Shown piece by piece: positions 1-6,214 of a DNA stretch of 6,443 nt. The notes under the pieces are model-generated. The model was given only the letters and a program-made list of their open reading frames with translations, had not been told where the DNA came from and ran no database searches. This DNA is from Chloroflexota bacterium (GTDB lineage: Bacteria > Chloroflexota > Anaerolineae > Anaerolineales > UBA4823): contig JAGDMX010000149.1 in the NCBI GenBank assembly GCA_017860725.1, positions 1 through 6,443 of the forward strand, written 5' to 3'. The first letter of the stretch is position 1, and the number at the start of each line of letters is the position of its first letter. Both the position numbers and the translations under genes were made by a program.

Positions 1-2183
1 GCCTGCCCAAGCTGCGTATGGTAGAGGCCCAAGGCCAGGCGCGCCATACTGACCGCCTGCTCCTTGAGCTGGCTCTGCACTTCAAGCCCCGGATCGGCCG
101 GATCCAGCACACGAATCGGTCCTCCACTCTGGAAATTGCCCTGTAAATCCTCATACCGGTAGCCAAGTGTCGGGCTGATCCAGAACTGCAAGGTGAGCTG
201 AGGAGGAGTTTGTGACGTGTCTATGTTACCGAACACTACCATCTGCGCCTCCAGCGTTTCGGCGGTTTGTCGAGCAGCATTCTCCTGGGCAGCTGGGTCG
301 CTCCACGGCAGTGCATCGATGATCACATGCTTGCGTTTGAGATCGGGGTTATTGTGCCACACCCACAGGTTGGGGTCATTTAACTCCTCAGATAAATAAC
401 CGGCTAGCCATGAGCTGATTTGCTCGGTAGTCTGTTGGGTCGAGCCGCCATAGGATCCACCGGCTGCCTGGATTGAAATTGGAGCAACGGCAATGTTATA
501 GACGCCTTCCATCCGGGCAGGCGGTGAAAAAATACCCTGGTACCACAATACTCCCAGAACGATGATAATCAACAACATAGCCGAAGAGCCCGCAAAAGCC
601 CACCTGGTAAGCCTCTGGCTCACCTCGGAGCGTTGGCTGGCTTCCAGGAAGGCGTTTTCATCCAGGCTAAGCAGGTCTTCGTTCCCGGCTGCCCACGTTT
701 TTACCTCTCTTAACCGGCTCCCCCGAAACAGCAGAGAAGGGTCACGGCCACGCCGCAGCCAATCCGAGGTGGCATCCGCCAGCTCGCGGTGTAATAACAG
801 CCCACCACGATTTTCATGCAGCCACTCCTGCAGTGTCGGCCAGCCGCGGATCAGCGCTTCGTGCGCGACTTGTACTGTGCGAACATCGCCCGGTTGAATA
901 ACGTCCGTTGTCACCAGTCGGGAGTCGGTCAGAATATCCAGCACCACTTCGATTGTCTTTTCGTCCGTGGAGCGAGTGATCAGCTCGGAGAAAGCTGCCC
1001 GCCTGCGGGTATCCAGGTCATTCTCACCGATTTCGGCCAGACGGATGAAAATCAGGCGAGCAATACCTCTCTGCTGAGGGGTCAAACGCTGCTGGAATAC
1101 CGTCTCGGCAGTCTGGGCAATTGCCCCCTCCACACCGCCAGAATCAGTGTAGCCGGATAGTGTCATCGTGCGGCCGCGGCGGCGCAGCCAGGTTTCCAAT
1201 AAAGCATGCGAAAGCAGTGGCAGGTTGCCGGGCTCGCGGCCGACATCGTCCAGCATCACCTGGATCAACCCTTGCTGTATCTTCCACCCACCCAGCGCGG
1301 CCGGAAAGAGCACAGCGCGGGTCAGCTCTTCGCGATCCATCGGCCCGATCAGCTCCTGATTTTGCGAGACCAGCTCTCTCAGCCCTTCTGTCCCAGCCAC
1401 CGGATCATAAAAATCGCTGCGTAGGGTAAGCAAGATACTGATCGGAGAATTTTCCTGAGGATTTACGGCTGCCAACAGGTTCTTGAAGAAAAAACTCTGT
1501 TCCTCTTTATCCCGGCATAGGTTGAACGCTTCCTCAAACTGGTCAATGAGCAAGAAAATCCGCCGGCTACCGGATTGCGCCAGCAATTGCCGGGCTTTGA
1601 GCACGAATGTCCGTTGGTTCTGGCGCATTTCCTGTGCCAATGCCGCAACGGCACCTGGAGATGGGTCACCGCGCAGCAGAGCCGCTGCCAGGCTCTCCAA
1701 TGGATGATCGGTGGGCGTGATCAGGTAGTATTCCCAATGCAGGCTGCCGCTAGGAGGCTGAGTGCCATCCTCAAGCGCCTGGCCGCGGCGCAGGGCAGGC
1801 AGCACCCCAGCCCGCGCCAGTGAAGATTTTCCGCTGCCAGAAGCGCCGATGATTGCCAGGAATTGGGTAGCGCCTAACCGGTTTACAATCCGGGCGGTCA
1901 GCTTCTCTCGCCCGAAGAAATGCCCGGCATCTTTCTCGTCGAAGTACTGTAAGCCGAGGTAAGGGGGGTCGCCTGCTTCCGGCTGCAGGTTCTCTATGTC
2001 TTTAACTTCTGTTCCGCTGGCAACAGTTTTCTGGATATCCAGCAGGATTTCCTTTAACTCTCCAACTCCCTCAGCATAGCCCTCGACTTGTGACTTGATA
2101 ATCACGGTCGAGTTGATCAATACCCCGTCGATATTGATCGAATCGCCAGAGGCGGCTGTAGGTTTCGAATTTATATCGGTCAT
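1..2183 (-). CDS. nSTAND1-like NTPase with one TM helix and a TolB/FlgO-like C-terminal region (3' end beyond window)
   Basis: I translated this frame by hand: it is open for 727 codons from the ATG at 2183-2181 to the left edge. Residues 13-33 form a short beta-prone motif shared with the upstream small protein. The NTPase region starts near residue 75 (YLGLQYF, then FFGRE at 89-93). Walker A is GASGSGKSS (113-121, K119), and Walker B is FLLIDQFEE (210-218, D214). A TLRSDFYD block (253-260), PGNLPLLSHALLETW (318-332) and VAHEALIRGWPTLQEWL (439-455) are typical of the novel STAND NTPase 1 family. A single hydrophobic helix spans about 528-549, with arginines on its N-terminal side, so the NTPase should be cytoplasmic. 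Residues 560-680 (YNIAVAPI, AQMVVFGNID) resemble TolB/FlgO-like alpha/beta domains. The last visible residues (ARLALGLYHTQLGQ) may begin TPR repeats, but they are cut off. STAND proteins are signal-responsive oligomerising switches, often in conflict systems. The substrate or trigger here is unknown. The upstream stretch has no in-frame ATG. The ribosome site is GAAGGA, only about 2 nt from the ATG. Confidence 0.92.
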   Translation of the reverse strand, partial: MTDINSKPTAASGDSINIDGVLINSTVIIKSQVEGYAEGVGELKEILLDIQKTVASGTEVKDIENLQPEAGDPPYLGLQYFDEKDAGHFFGREKLTARIVNRLGATQFLAIIGASGSGKSSLARAGVLPALRRGQALEDGTQPPSGSLHWEYYLITPTDHPLESLAAALLRGDPSPGAVAALAQEMRQNQRTFVLKARQLLAQSGSRRIFLLIDQFEEAFNLCRDKEEQSFFFKNLLAAVNPQENSPISILLTLRSDFYDPVAGTEGLRELVSQNQELIGPMDREELTRAVLFPAALGGWKIQQGLIQVMLDDVGREPGNLPLLSHALLETWLRRRGRTMTLSGYTDSGGVEGAIAQTAETVFQQRLTPQQRGIARLIFIRLAEIGENDLDTRRRAAFSELITRSTDEKTIEVVLDILTDSRLVTTDVIQPGDVRTVQVAHEALIRGWPTLQEWLHENRGGLLLHRELADATSDWLRRGRDPSLLFRGSRLREVKTWAAGNEDLLSLDENAFLEASQRSEVSQRLTRWAFAGSSAMLLIIIVLGVLWYQGIFSPPARMEGVYNIAVAPISIQAAGGSYGGSTQQTTEQISSWLAGYLSEELNDPNLWVWHNNPDLKRKHVIIDALPWSDPAAQENAARQTAETLEAQMVVFGNIDTSQTPPQLTLQFWISPTLGYRYEDLQGNFQSGGPIRVLDPADPGLEVQSQLKEQAVSMARLALGLYHTQLGQ

Positions 2184-2248
2184 CTTCCTTCGGGAGAAAA
2201 TCCTGCTACCGGCTTTATTAGGTAGGATGCCGGCATTGAACTCACTTG

Positions 2249-2626
2249 CTAGAAACCCTTGATCTTGGCGATGATCGCAATCATATTGGTAGCGATGGTC
2301 ACAACAGCCGGCATGGACTCCGCCAGGGTCTGGGCGGCAGCCTTGAGCTGTTCAGTCTTAAGCTTGAACTTGGTCTTGCTGGGCTGCTCGGCGTTGGCGA
2401 CCTCCACCAGCTCCTTGGTAGACTCGGCAACAGCTTCCGCCTCTTCCTGCTTCTCCGGCGGAGCAGCATTAAGCAGCTTCTCAAGCTCTTGAATCAAAGC
2501 CAGCAGCTCGGCCTGGTCGGCGTCGGAGGTCTGCTGGTTGGTGCTCAAGTGGCTGCCTGTTACAGTCGAACCAATAATCAGATTGCTCCCAGTAATCGTC
2601 CCAGTAATGTTAATTTTATCGCCCAT
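2249..2626 (-). CDS. small protein with N-terminal signalling-type motif and C-terminal hydrophobic helix; probable STAND partner
   Basis: This 125-residue protein matches no family I can name. Residues 2-25 are Gly/Ser/Thr/Ile-rich and beta-prone (GDKINITG, then GSNLIIGSTVTGS), like short homotypic-interaction or amyloid signalling motifs. A polar linker (26-35) follows. Next come an acidic amphipathic helix (36-53), a PPEK turn (56-59), a long Glu/Ala-rich helix (59-80), a basic patch KTKFKLK (84-90), and a helix leading into the hydrophobic segment PAVVTIATNMIAIIAKI (about 106-122). The hydrophobic end could insert into membrane or pack in a helical bundle. There is no signal peptide. It is the first gene of the leftward unit, 65 bp ahead of the STAND NTPase, which carries a related motif. 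This suggests an adaptor, regulator or effector for it; that role is inference. The start is set by AGAGGAG 5 nt before the ATG. Antisense reading frames over this gene look like shadows. Confidence 0.85.
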   Translation of the reverse strand: MGDKINITGTITGSNLIIGSTVTGSHLSTNQQTSDADQAELLALIQELEKLLNAAPPEKQEEAEAVAESTKELVEVANAEQPSKTKFKLKTEQLKAAAQTLAESMPAVVTIATNMIAIIAKIKGF

Positions 2627-2631
2627 GTTGA

Positions 2632-2638
2632 CTCCTCT
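2632..2638 (-). promoter_or_regulatory. ribosome binding site of the small protein gene
   Basis: AGAGGAG on the minus strand lies 5 nt before the ATG at 2626. It is much stronger and better spaced than the site of the downstream NTPase gene, so the small protein may be made in excess over the NTPase. Confidence 0.8.
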
Positions 2639-2667
2639 ACTTGAGTTGTACCCCCTTGGCTATTTAG

Positions 2668-2706
2668 GATAATCCCAGTGATAATTATATAATATCTCTG
2701 ATAATT
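2668..2706. repeat. repeated GATAAT elements at the leftward promoter
   Basis: On the plus strand, TGATAATT occurs at 2679-2686 and again at 2699-2706, exactly 20 bp apart, about two helical turns. A shorter copy, GATAAT, lies at 2668-2673. The repeats overlap the -10 and abut the -35 of the leftward promoter, where an operator would act. They are short and AT-rich, so chance is a real alternative. Confidence 0.4.
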
Positions 2707-2711
2707 GTAAA
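2684..2711 (-). promoter_or_regulatory. sigma70-like promoter of the leftward two-gene unit
   Basis: On the minus strand, TTTACA (2711-2706) is followed after 16 nt by a perfect TATAAT (2689-2684). Transcription would start near 2677, giving a leader of about 50 nt before the small protein's ATG. The -10 box sits inside a 10-bp palindrome, ATTATATAAT (2684-2693). Both hexamers lie in an AT-rich patch, so some of the match could be composition, but the position is right. Confidence 0.65.
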
Positions 2712-2738
2712 GAGGGTCTTTTGTTTTCGCGCGGGATG

Positions 2739-2767
2739 TTGACTTTTTATACAAAGGACACTACAAT
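2739..2767 (+). promoter_or_regulatory. sigma70-like promoter of the sugar kinase/transport operon
   Basis: TTGACT (2739-2744) and TACAAT (2762-2767) are separated by an ideal 17-nt spacer. Each differs from consensus at one position. Transcription would begin near 2774, about 48 nt before the kinase ATG. It is divergent from the leftward promoter, with the two -35 boxes about 27 bp apart. I saw no convincing operator palindrome around it. Confidence 0.65.
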
Positions 2768-2821
2768 CAACCCATTACTACCCGCCTAGCATTCCGGCAA
2801 CCCACACTTCCAGAGACATAT

Positions 2822-3802
2822 ATGCCTGTGACCCCTGGCTTGGCAATCGGTGTAGACCTGGGCGCGACGAAAATAGCTGCCGCGTTAATCTCACCCGATG
2901 GTCAATTGCTGGATTCAAGCCAAGCATTAACCGAGGCATCTCAAGGAGCAGAAGCTGTACTCGATCGGATTACCGACCAGGTGAGTGCGCTACTACGACG
3001 GGCAGCAGGACCAATCACAGGTGTGGGGATTGGGTCTCCCGGGCAGGTTAACTCCCAACTAGGGATCGTGCGTAAAGCGGTCAACCTTGGCTGGGAAGAA
3101 ATTTATCTTTCCACAGAGATTCAAGCCCGGTTGGGATATCATCTACCAGTCTATATCCAAAAGGATACTAACCTGAGCGCTCTAGGCGAGTATTATTTCG
3201 GTGCCTCCCGGGATTGCCCGGACTTTGTGTATCTGGGCATCGGTTCCGGACTAGGTGGAGGCATCATGTCAGGCGGCCGACTGGTCACCGGTGCAGACTG
3301 GAATGCTGCCGAGCTCGGGCACCTCTCTTTAGATCCAGAAGGGCTGTCCTGCGCCTGCGGCTCGCGCGGCTGTGCGGAGACCATTGTCTCCGGGCCTGGG
3401 CTGGTGAACCTGGCCAGGCGCTTTCTGGACGATCACCGGTTTGCCTCCAGCCTTATTTCCAACCAGTATTTATCAACAACCCAGATTCTGGATGCTGCCC
3501 GCCTGGGGGACGAGCTGGCCAGGCAGGCGTTGGCACAGGTAGGTCGCCACTTGGGGTTGGTTATGGCTAGCTGCATCGCCGTCCTCAATCCGGGGCGCTT
3601 CATCATTGGCGGTGGATTGGGTCTGGCGGCTTTTGATGAGCTGGTTCAAGCCGCCTGGGATGAGTTGCGCCAGAGGACTCTCTCCACCAGCTACCAGAAT
3701 CTTGAGATTGTGCCTTCACAGGTCGAGTCCAGCGCCATCGGTGCAGCCTGCCTAGTCTGGTATTTCCAAGATGAGTTTATTCCAAAGGAGGTGATTACCT
3801 GA
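2822..3802 (+). CDS. ROK-family sugar kinase (glucokinase-like)
   Basis: This 326-residue protein has the usual length of a ROK sugar kinase and lacks the N-terminal helix-turn-helix of ROK repressors, so it should be a cytoplasmic enzyme transferring phosphate from ATP to a hexose. The N-terminal phosphate motif is IGVDLGATK (9-17). The second glycine-rich nucleotide loop is GIGSGLGGGI (139-148). The ROK ExGH motif is ELGH (164-167). The zinc site CxCGxxGCxE is complete (C177, C179, C184, E186, with H167). The catalytic aspartate is D115 in IQKDTNLSALGE. Many relatives have an Asn immediately before this Asp, whereas here it is Lys114, which may alter sugar binding. The start at 2822 puts the phosphate motif at the normal distance, although the ribosome site is weak (CAGAGA). 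It heads an operon with sugar ABC transport genes, so it probably phosphorylates the imported sugar. The exact substrate is not determinable. Confidence 0.93.
   Translation: MPVTPGLAIGVDLGATKIAAALISPDGQLLDSSQALTEASQGAEAVLDRITDQVSALLRRAAGPITGVGIGSPGQVNSQLGIVRKAVNLGWEEIYLSTEIQARLGYHLPVYIQKDTNLSALGEYYFGASRDCPDFVYLGIGSGLGGGIMSGGRLVTGADWNAAELGHLSLDPEGLSCACGSRGCAETIVSGPGLVNLARRFLDDHRFASSLISNQYLSTTQILDAARLGDELARQALAQVGRHLGLVMASCIAVLNPGRFIIGGGLGLAAFDELVQAAWDELRQRTLSTSYQNLEIVPSQVESSAIGAACLVWYFQDEFIPKEVIT
3784..3795 (+). other. 12-nt perfect anti-16S (Shine-Dalgarno) match inside the kinase 3' end
   Basis: AAAGGAGGTGAT matches the complement of the conserved 16S rRNA 3' tail over 12 nt. It encodes the kinase's last residues, KEVI, just before the stop. 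No ATG, GTG or TTG follows at normal spacing; only CTG-AAA-TAA does (3799-3807). The next real start, at 3869, is over 70 nt away and has its own site. Confidence 0.55.
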
Positions 3803-3856
3803 AATAACCGCGGCATACAAAACTCTATCCCTAAATATCGATACTATATCTACACG

Positions 3857-3862
3857 AAGGAG
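3857..3862 (+). promoter_or_regulatory. ribosome binding site of the solute-binding protein gene
   Basis: AAGGAG lies 6 nt before the ATG at 3869 and fixes the start at a classic lipoprotein leader. The 66-bp gap after the kinase holds no clear promoter or terminator. It does hold a small palindrome, TATCGATA (3836-3843). Co-transcription with the kinase is likely. Confidence 0.8.
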
Positions 3863-3868
3863 AAGATA

Positions 3869-5188
3869 ATGCGTAAAAACGTTGTGTTCATTTTGTTCCT
3901 GGCCTTTGCCCTGCTGCTTGCCAGCTGCGGCGGCGGCGAGGAAACTGCAGCACCCGCGGAAACAGAAGCTCCCCCGGTTGAAGAAGCCGCTCCGAGCGGC
4001 GAACAGGTCCAGCTGGTGATCGAAAGCTGGCGCAACGATGACCTGACGATCTGGGAGGATAAGATCATCCCCGCTTTCGAAGCCAAGTACCCCAATATCG
4101 ATGTTGTCTTTGCTCCGACACCACCGGCGGAATACAACGGTGTGCTTAACACCAAGCTCGAAGGTGGTACAGCCGGCGATCTGATTACCTGCCGGCCATT
4201 TGATGCTTCCCTGGCGTTGTATGACCAGGGTTATCTAGCCTCTTTGAATGATTTACCGGGTATGGAGAACTTCGGCGACGTGGCCAAGAGCGCCTGGATC
4301 ACCGATGATGGCTCGAATGTTTTCTGCGTGCCAATGGCCTCTGTCATCCATGGCTTCTTCTACAACAAAGAAGCCTTTGAAAAATTAGGCTTGCAAGTAC
4401 CCAAGACCAAAGCAGAGTTCATGGCAGTCCTAGAGGCCATCAAGGCGGACGGCACTTACACACCTCTGGCTATGGGCACCTCCGATATGTGGGAAGCTGC
4501 GACTATGGGCTTTCAAAATATCGGCCCGGTCAACTGGAAAGGTGAGGAAGGTCGTAAGGCATTGATCGCCGGGACGGGTAAGTATACCGATGAGCCATAC
4601 GTCAAGACCTGGCAAGAGCTGGCAGCATGGGCACCTTACCTGCCCGACGGATACGAAGCGGTGAAATATCCCGATGCACAGCAGCTCTTCACCCTGGGCA
4701 AAGCTGCCATCTACCCGACTGGTTCCTGGGAAATCTCGGTATTCGAGAAGGACGCTCAATTCCCGATGGGCATCTTCCCACCTCCGCTCGACAATGAAGG
4801 CGACACCTGCTACATTAGCGATCACACCGACATCGCCCTGGGCATGAATGCCGCCACCCAGCACTCCGAAGAGGCCAGGACCTTCCTGTCCTGGATGACC
4901 ACCCCGGAATTCGCCGAGCTCTATGCTAATGCGCTGCCCGGCTTCTTCAGCTTGTCCAACGAGCCAGTCACCCTGACTGACCCACTGGCGCAGGAGTTCC
5001 AGAGCTGGCGGGAGAGCTGCGAGGAGACCATCCGTAACTCCTACCAGATCCTGTCGCGCGGCGAGCCAAACCTGGAGAATGAGTTGTGGCGCGTCAGTGC
5101 AGCCGTGATGAACGGCACACTCACCCCCGAGCAGGCTGCCGAGGAAGTCCAGGCAGGCTTAGATAGCTGGTATACACCTACCCAATAA
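3869..5188 (+). CDS. family 1 extracellular solute-binding lipoprotein of a carbohydrate ABC transporter
   Basis: This 439-residue protein is the capture subunit of a sugar importer, anchored on the outer face of the membrane. The leader has a basic start (MRK), a hydrophobic core and the lipobox LASC, with C20 as the lipidated residue. A Gly3 and Glu/Pro/Ala-rich linker runs to about residue 46, a style common in Chloroflexota lipoproteins. The mature domain starts at VQLVIESW. It has features of the UgpB/MalE-like COG1653 group: an IIPAFEAKYPNIDVV segment (66-80), GDLIT (103-107), the hinge-like segment PMASVIHGFFYNKEAF (155-170), and YPTGSWEI (282-289) near the ligand site. Four further cysteines (C108, C153, C314, C384) could form disulfides. 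The length is normal and the gene intact. It lies between the kinase and the two permease genes. The ligand is probably a mono- or oligosaccharide, but it cannot be named from the sequence. Confidence 0.95.
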   Translation: MRKNVVFILFLAFALLLASCGGGEETAAPAETEAPPVEEAAPSGEQVQLVIESWRNDDLTIWEDKIIPAFEAKYPNIDVVFAPTPPAEYNGVLNTKLEGGTAGDLITCRPFDASLALYDQGYLASLNDLPGMENFGDVAKSAWITDDGSNVFCVPMASVIHGFFYNKEAFEKLGLQVPKTKAEFMAVLEAIKADGTYTPLAMGTSDMWEAATMGFQNIGPVNWKGEEGRKALIAGTGKYTDEPYVKTWQELAAWAPYLPDGYEAVKYPDAQQLFTLGKAAIYPTGSWEISVFEKDAQFPMGIFPPPLDNEGDTCYISDHTDIALGMNAATQHSEEARTFLSWMTTPEFAELYANALPGFFSLSNEPVTLTDPLAQEFQSWRESCEETIRNSYQILSRGEPNLENELWRVSAAVMNGTLTPEQAAEEVQAGLDSWYTPTQ

Positions 5189-5206
5189 ACCATCATCAAT
5201 TCTCGC

Positions 5207-5236
5207 ACCTGGCGGCAGGATGGCCTGCCGCCAGGT
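5207..5236 (+). other. perfect 13-bp intergenic hairpin between binding-protein and permease genes
   Basis: ACCTGGCGGCAGG (5207-5219) pairs perfectly with CCTGCCGCCAGGT (5224-5236) around the loop ATGG. It begins 18 nt after the binding-protein stop. No T-run follows, so it is not a standard intrinsic terminator. In sugar ABC operons such as malE-malF, structures in this position protect the upstream mRNA or lower downstream expression, so the binding protein outnumbers the permeases. That role is inferred here. Confidence 0.75.
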
Positions 5237-5266
5237 ATGCAACCGGGTCATAATATTCAGTACAGC

Positions 5267-5273
5267 GAGGTGA
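5267..5273 (+). promoter_or_regulatory. ribosome binding site deciding the first permease start
   Basis: GAGGTGA lies 5 nt before the ATG at 5279. A longer in-frame start at 5237 directly abuts the hairpin arm and has no free ribosome site, so 5279 is preferred. The same GAGGTGA is used by the next permease gene. Confidence 0.8.
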
Positions 5274-5278
5274 CTCCC

Positions 5279-6205
5279 ATGCAACCAGCTAAGGCTCGCA
5301 AGCCTTTCCCGACCCATATCCTGGTTTTTCTGGCTCCTGCAGTGCTGTTATATACCTTGTTCATGGTTTACCCGCTGTTAAACTCTCTGCGTTTGAGCTT
5401 CTTTGAAATCGGCCCCCAGAATCAAACCACGTTTGTTGGCTTGGACAACTACATTAAACTTTTCACTGACGAGAATTTTGCTCCTCGATTCTGGGGCGCG
5501 CTGGGCAACAATGTAGTCTTTTTCCTGGTGCATATGCTGGTGCAGAATCCGATCGGCCTGCTACTGGCAGCCCTGTTAGCCTCCGGCGGGCGCGGGCGAG
5601 GCTTTTATCGCAGTGTGTTGTTCATGCCTACCATTCTCTCCGTTGTTATCATCGGATTTATCTGGAACCTGATCCTCAGCCCCTTGTGGGGTGTAGCACA
5701 AACCATGATGTCCTGGGTCGGGTTGGAGCAATTTTACAAGCCTTGGCTGGGGCTGGAGAGCACCGCCTTGGTAACCATTTCGCTCATCTCGGTCTGGCAG
5801 TTCATCGGCATCCCAATGATCCTTTTTTACACTGCCCTGATCGGCATCCCTGAAGAACTGACCGAGGCTTCACGCGTCGATGGTGCCAGCGGTTGGGCTA
5901 CCTTCTGGCGCATCAAGTTTCCCCTGATCTTGCCCACTGTTGGCATCGTCGGCATCTTGACTTATGTAGGAAACTTCAATGCCTTCGACCTAATTTATAC
6001 ACTAAAGGGTGCCAATGCTGGTCCAGAATATTCTACGGACATCATGGGTACTTTCTTTTTCCGCACTTATTTCGGACAGCAGCTCCAGCTCGGTAACCCA
6101 TCGATGGGTGCTACTGTAGCCGCCATGATGTTTCTGATCATCCTGGTCGGTGTGTTGGTTTACCTGATCCTCTGGCAGCGCCGTGTGCAGTCCTACGAAT
6201 TATGA
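5279..6205 (+). CDS. sugar ABC transporter permease, MalF/UgpA type
   Basis: From the preferred start this is a 308-residue inner-membrane permease, one half of the channel of the importer. Hydrophobic segments lie at about 13-36, 77-100, 111-132, 164-190, 220-240 and 277-300, giving the six helices usual for compact MalF/UgpA-type subunits. The EAA loop, which docks on the ATPase subunit, is clear: EASRVDGASGW at 196-206, followed by FPLILPT at 214-220, with the conserved Gly at 202 and Pro at 219. The segment between helices 1 and 2 (FVGLDNYIKLF) is also characteristic. Its partner permease starts 9 nt after its stop, so the pair is translationally close. No ATPase gene is visible. It may lie further downstream, or a shared MsmK-type ATPase may serve the system. 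The gene looks intact. Confidence 0.94.
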   Translation: MQPAKARKPFPTHILVFLAPAVLLYTLFMVYPLLNSLRLSFFEIGPQNQTTFVGLDNYIKLFTDENFAPRFWGALGNNVVFFLVHMLVQNPIGLLLAALLASGGRGRGFYRSVLFMPTILSVVIIGFIWNLILSPLWGVAQTMMSWVGLEQFYKPWLGLESTALVTISLISVWQFIGIPMILFYTALIGIPEELTEASRVDGASGWATFWRIKFPLILPTVGIVGILTYVGNFNAFDLIYTLKGANAGPEYSTDIMGTFFFRTYFGQQLQLGNPSMGATVAAMMFLIILVGVLVYLILWQRRVQSYEL

Positions 6206-6210
6206 GGTGA
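6204..6210 (+). promoter_or_regulatory. ribosome binding site of the second permease gene
   Basis: GAGGTGA overlaps the TGA stop of the first permease and sits 4 nt before the ATG at 6215. This arrangement suits translational coupling of the two permease subunits. Confidence 0.75.
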
Positions 6211-6214
6211 CCGG

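Noticed and set aside
217..1962. Several plus-strand open frames of 60-114 codons
   Set aside because: They all lie antisense to the continuous 727-codon NTPase frame, which has clear motifs. Their translations are low-complexity Ser/Arg/Pro-rich and match no recognisable family.
2227..2236. Palindrome ATGCCGGCAT between the small protein and NTPase genes as a regulatory hairpin
   Set aside because: It has no loop, so it cannot form a stable RNA hairpin by itself. The extended pairing around it is only about 5 bp.
2246..2644. Plus-strand 132-codon frame antisense to the small protein gene
   Set aside because: The translation is a Leu/Gly-rich mirror of the minus gene with no good ribosome site. 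The minus frame has the strong ribosome site, a promoter and the motif shared with the neighbouring gene.
2627..2821. Functional link between the STAND module and the sugar operon through the shared intergenic region
   Set aside because: The two units diverge from separate promoters, and nothing in the proteins connects them. Plain adjacency is not evidence of a joint system.
4430..4864. Minus-strand 144-codon frame inside the solute-binding protein gene
   Set aside because: The plus-strand protein is a clear full-length family member through this stretch. The antisense frame shows no domain and no ribosome site.
5207..5236. Intrinsic terminator ending the operon after the binding-protein gene
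   Set aside because: No T-run follows the stem, and the permease genes that complete the transporter continue directly downstream on the same strand.
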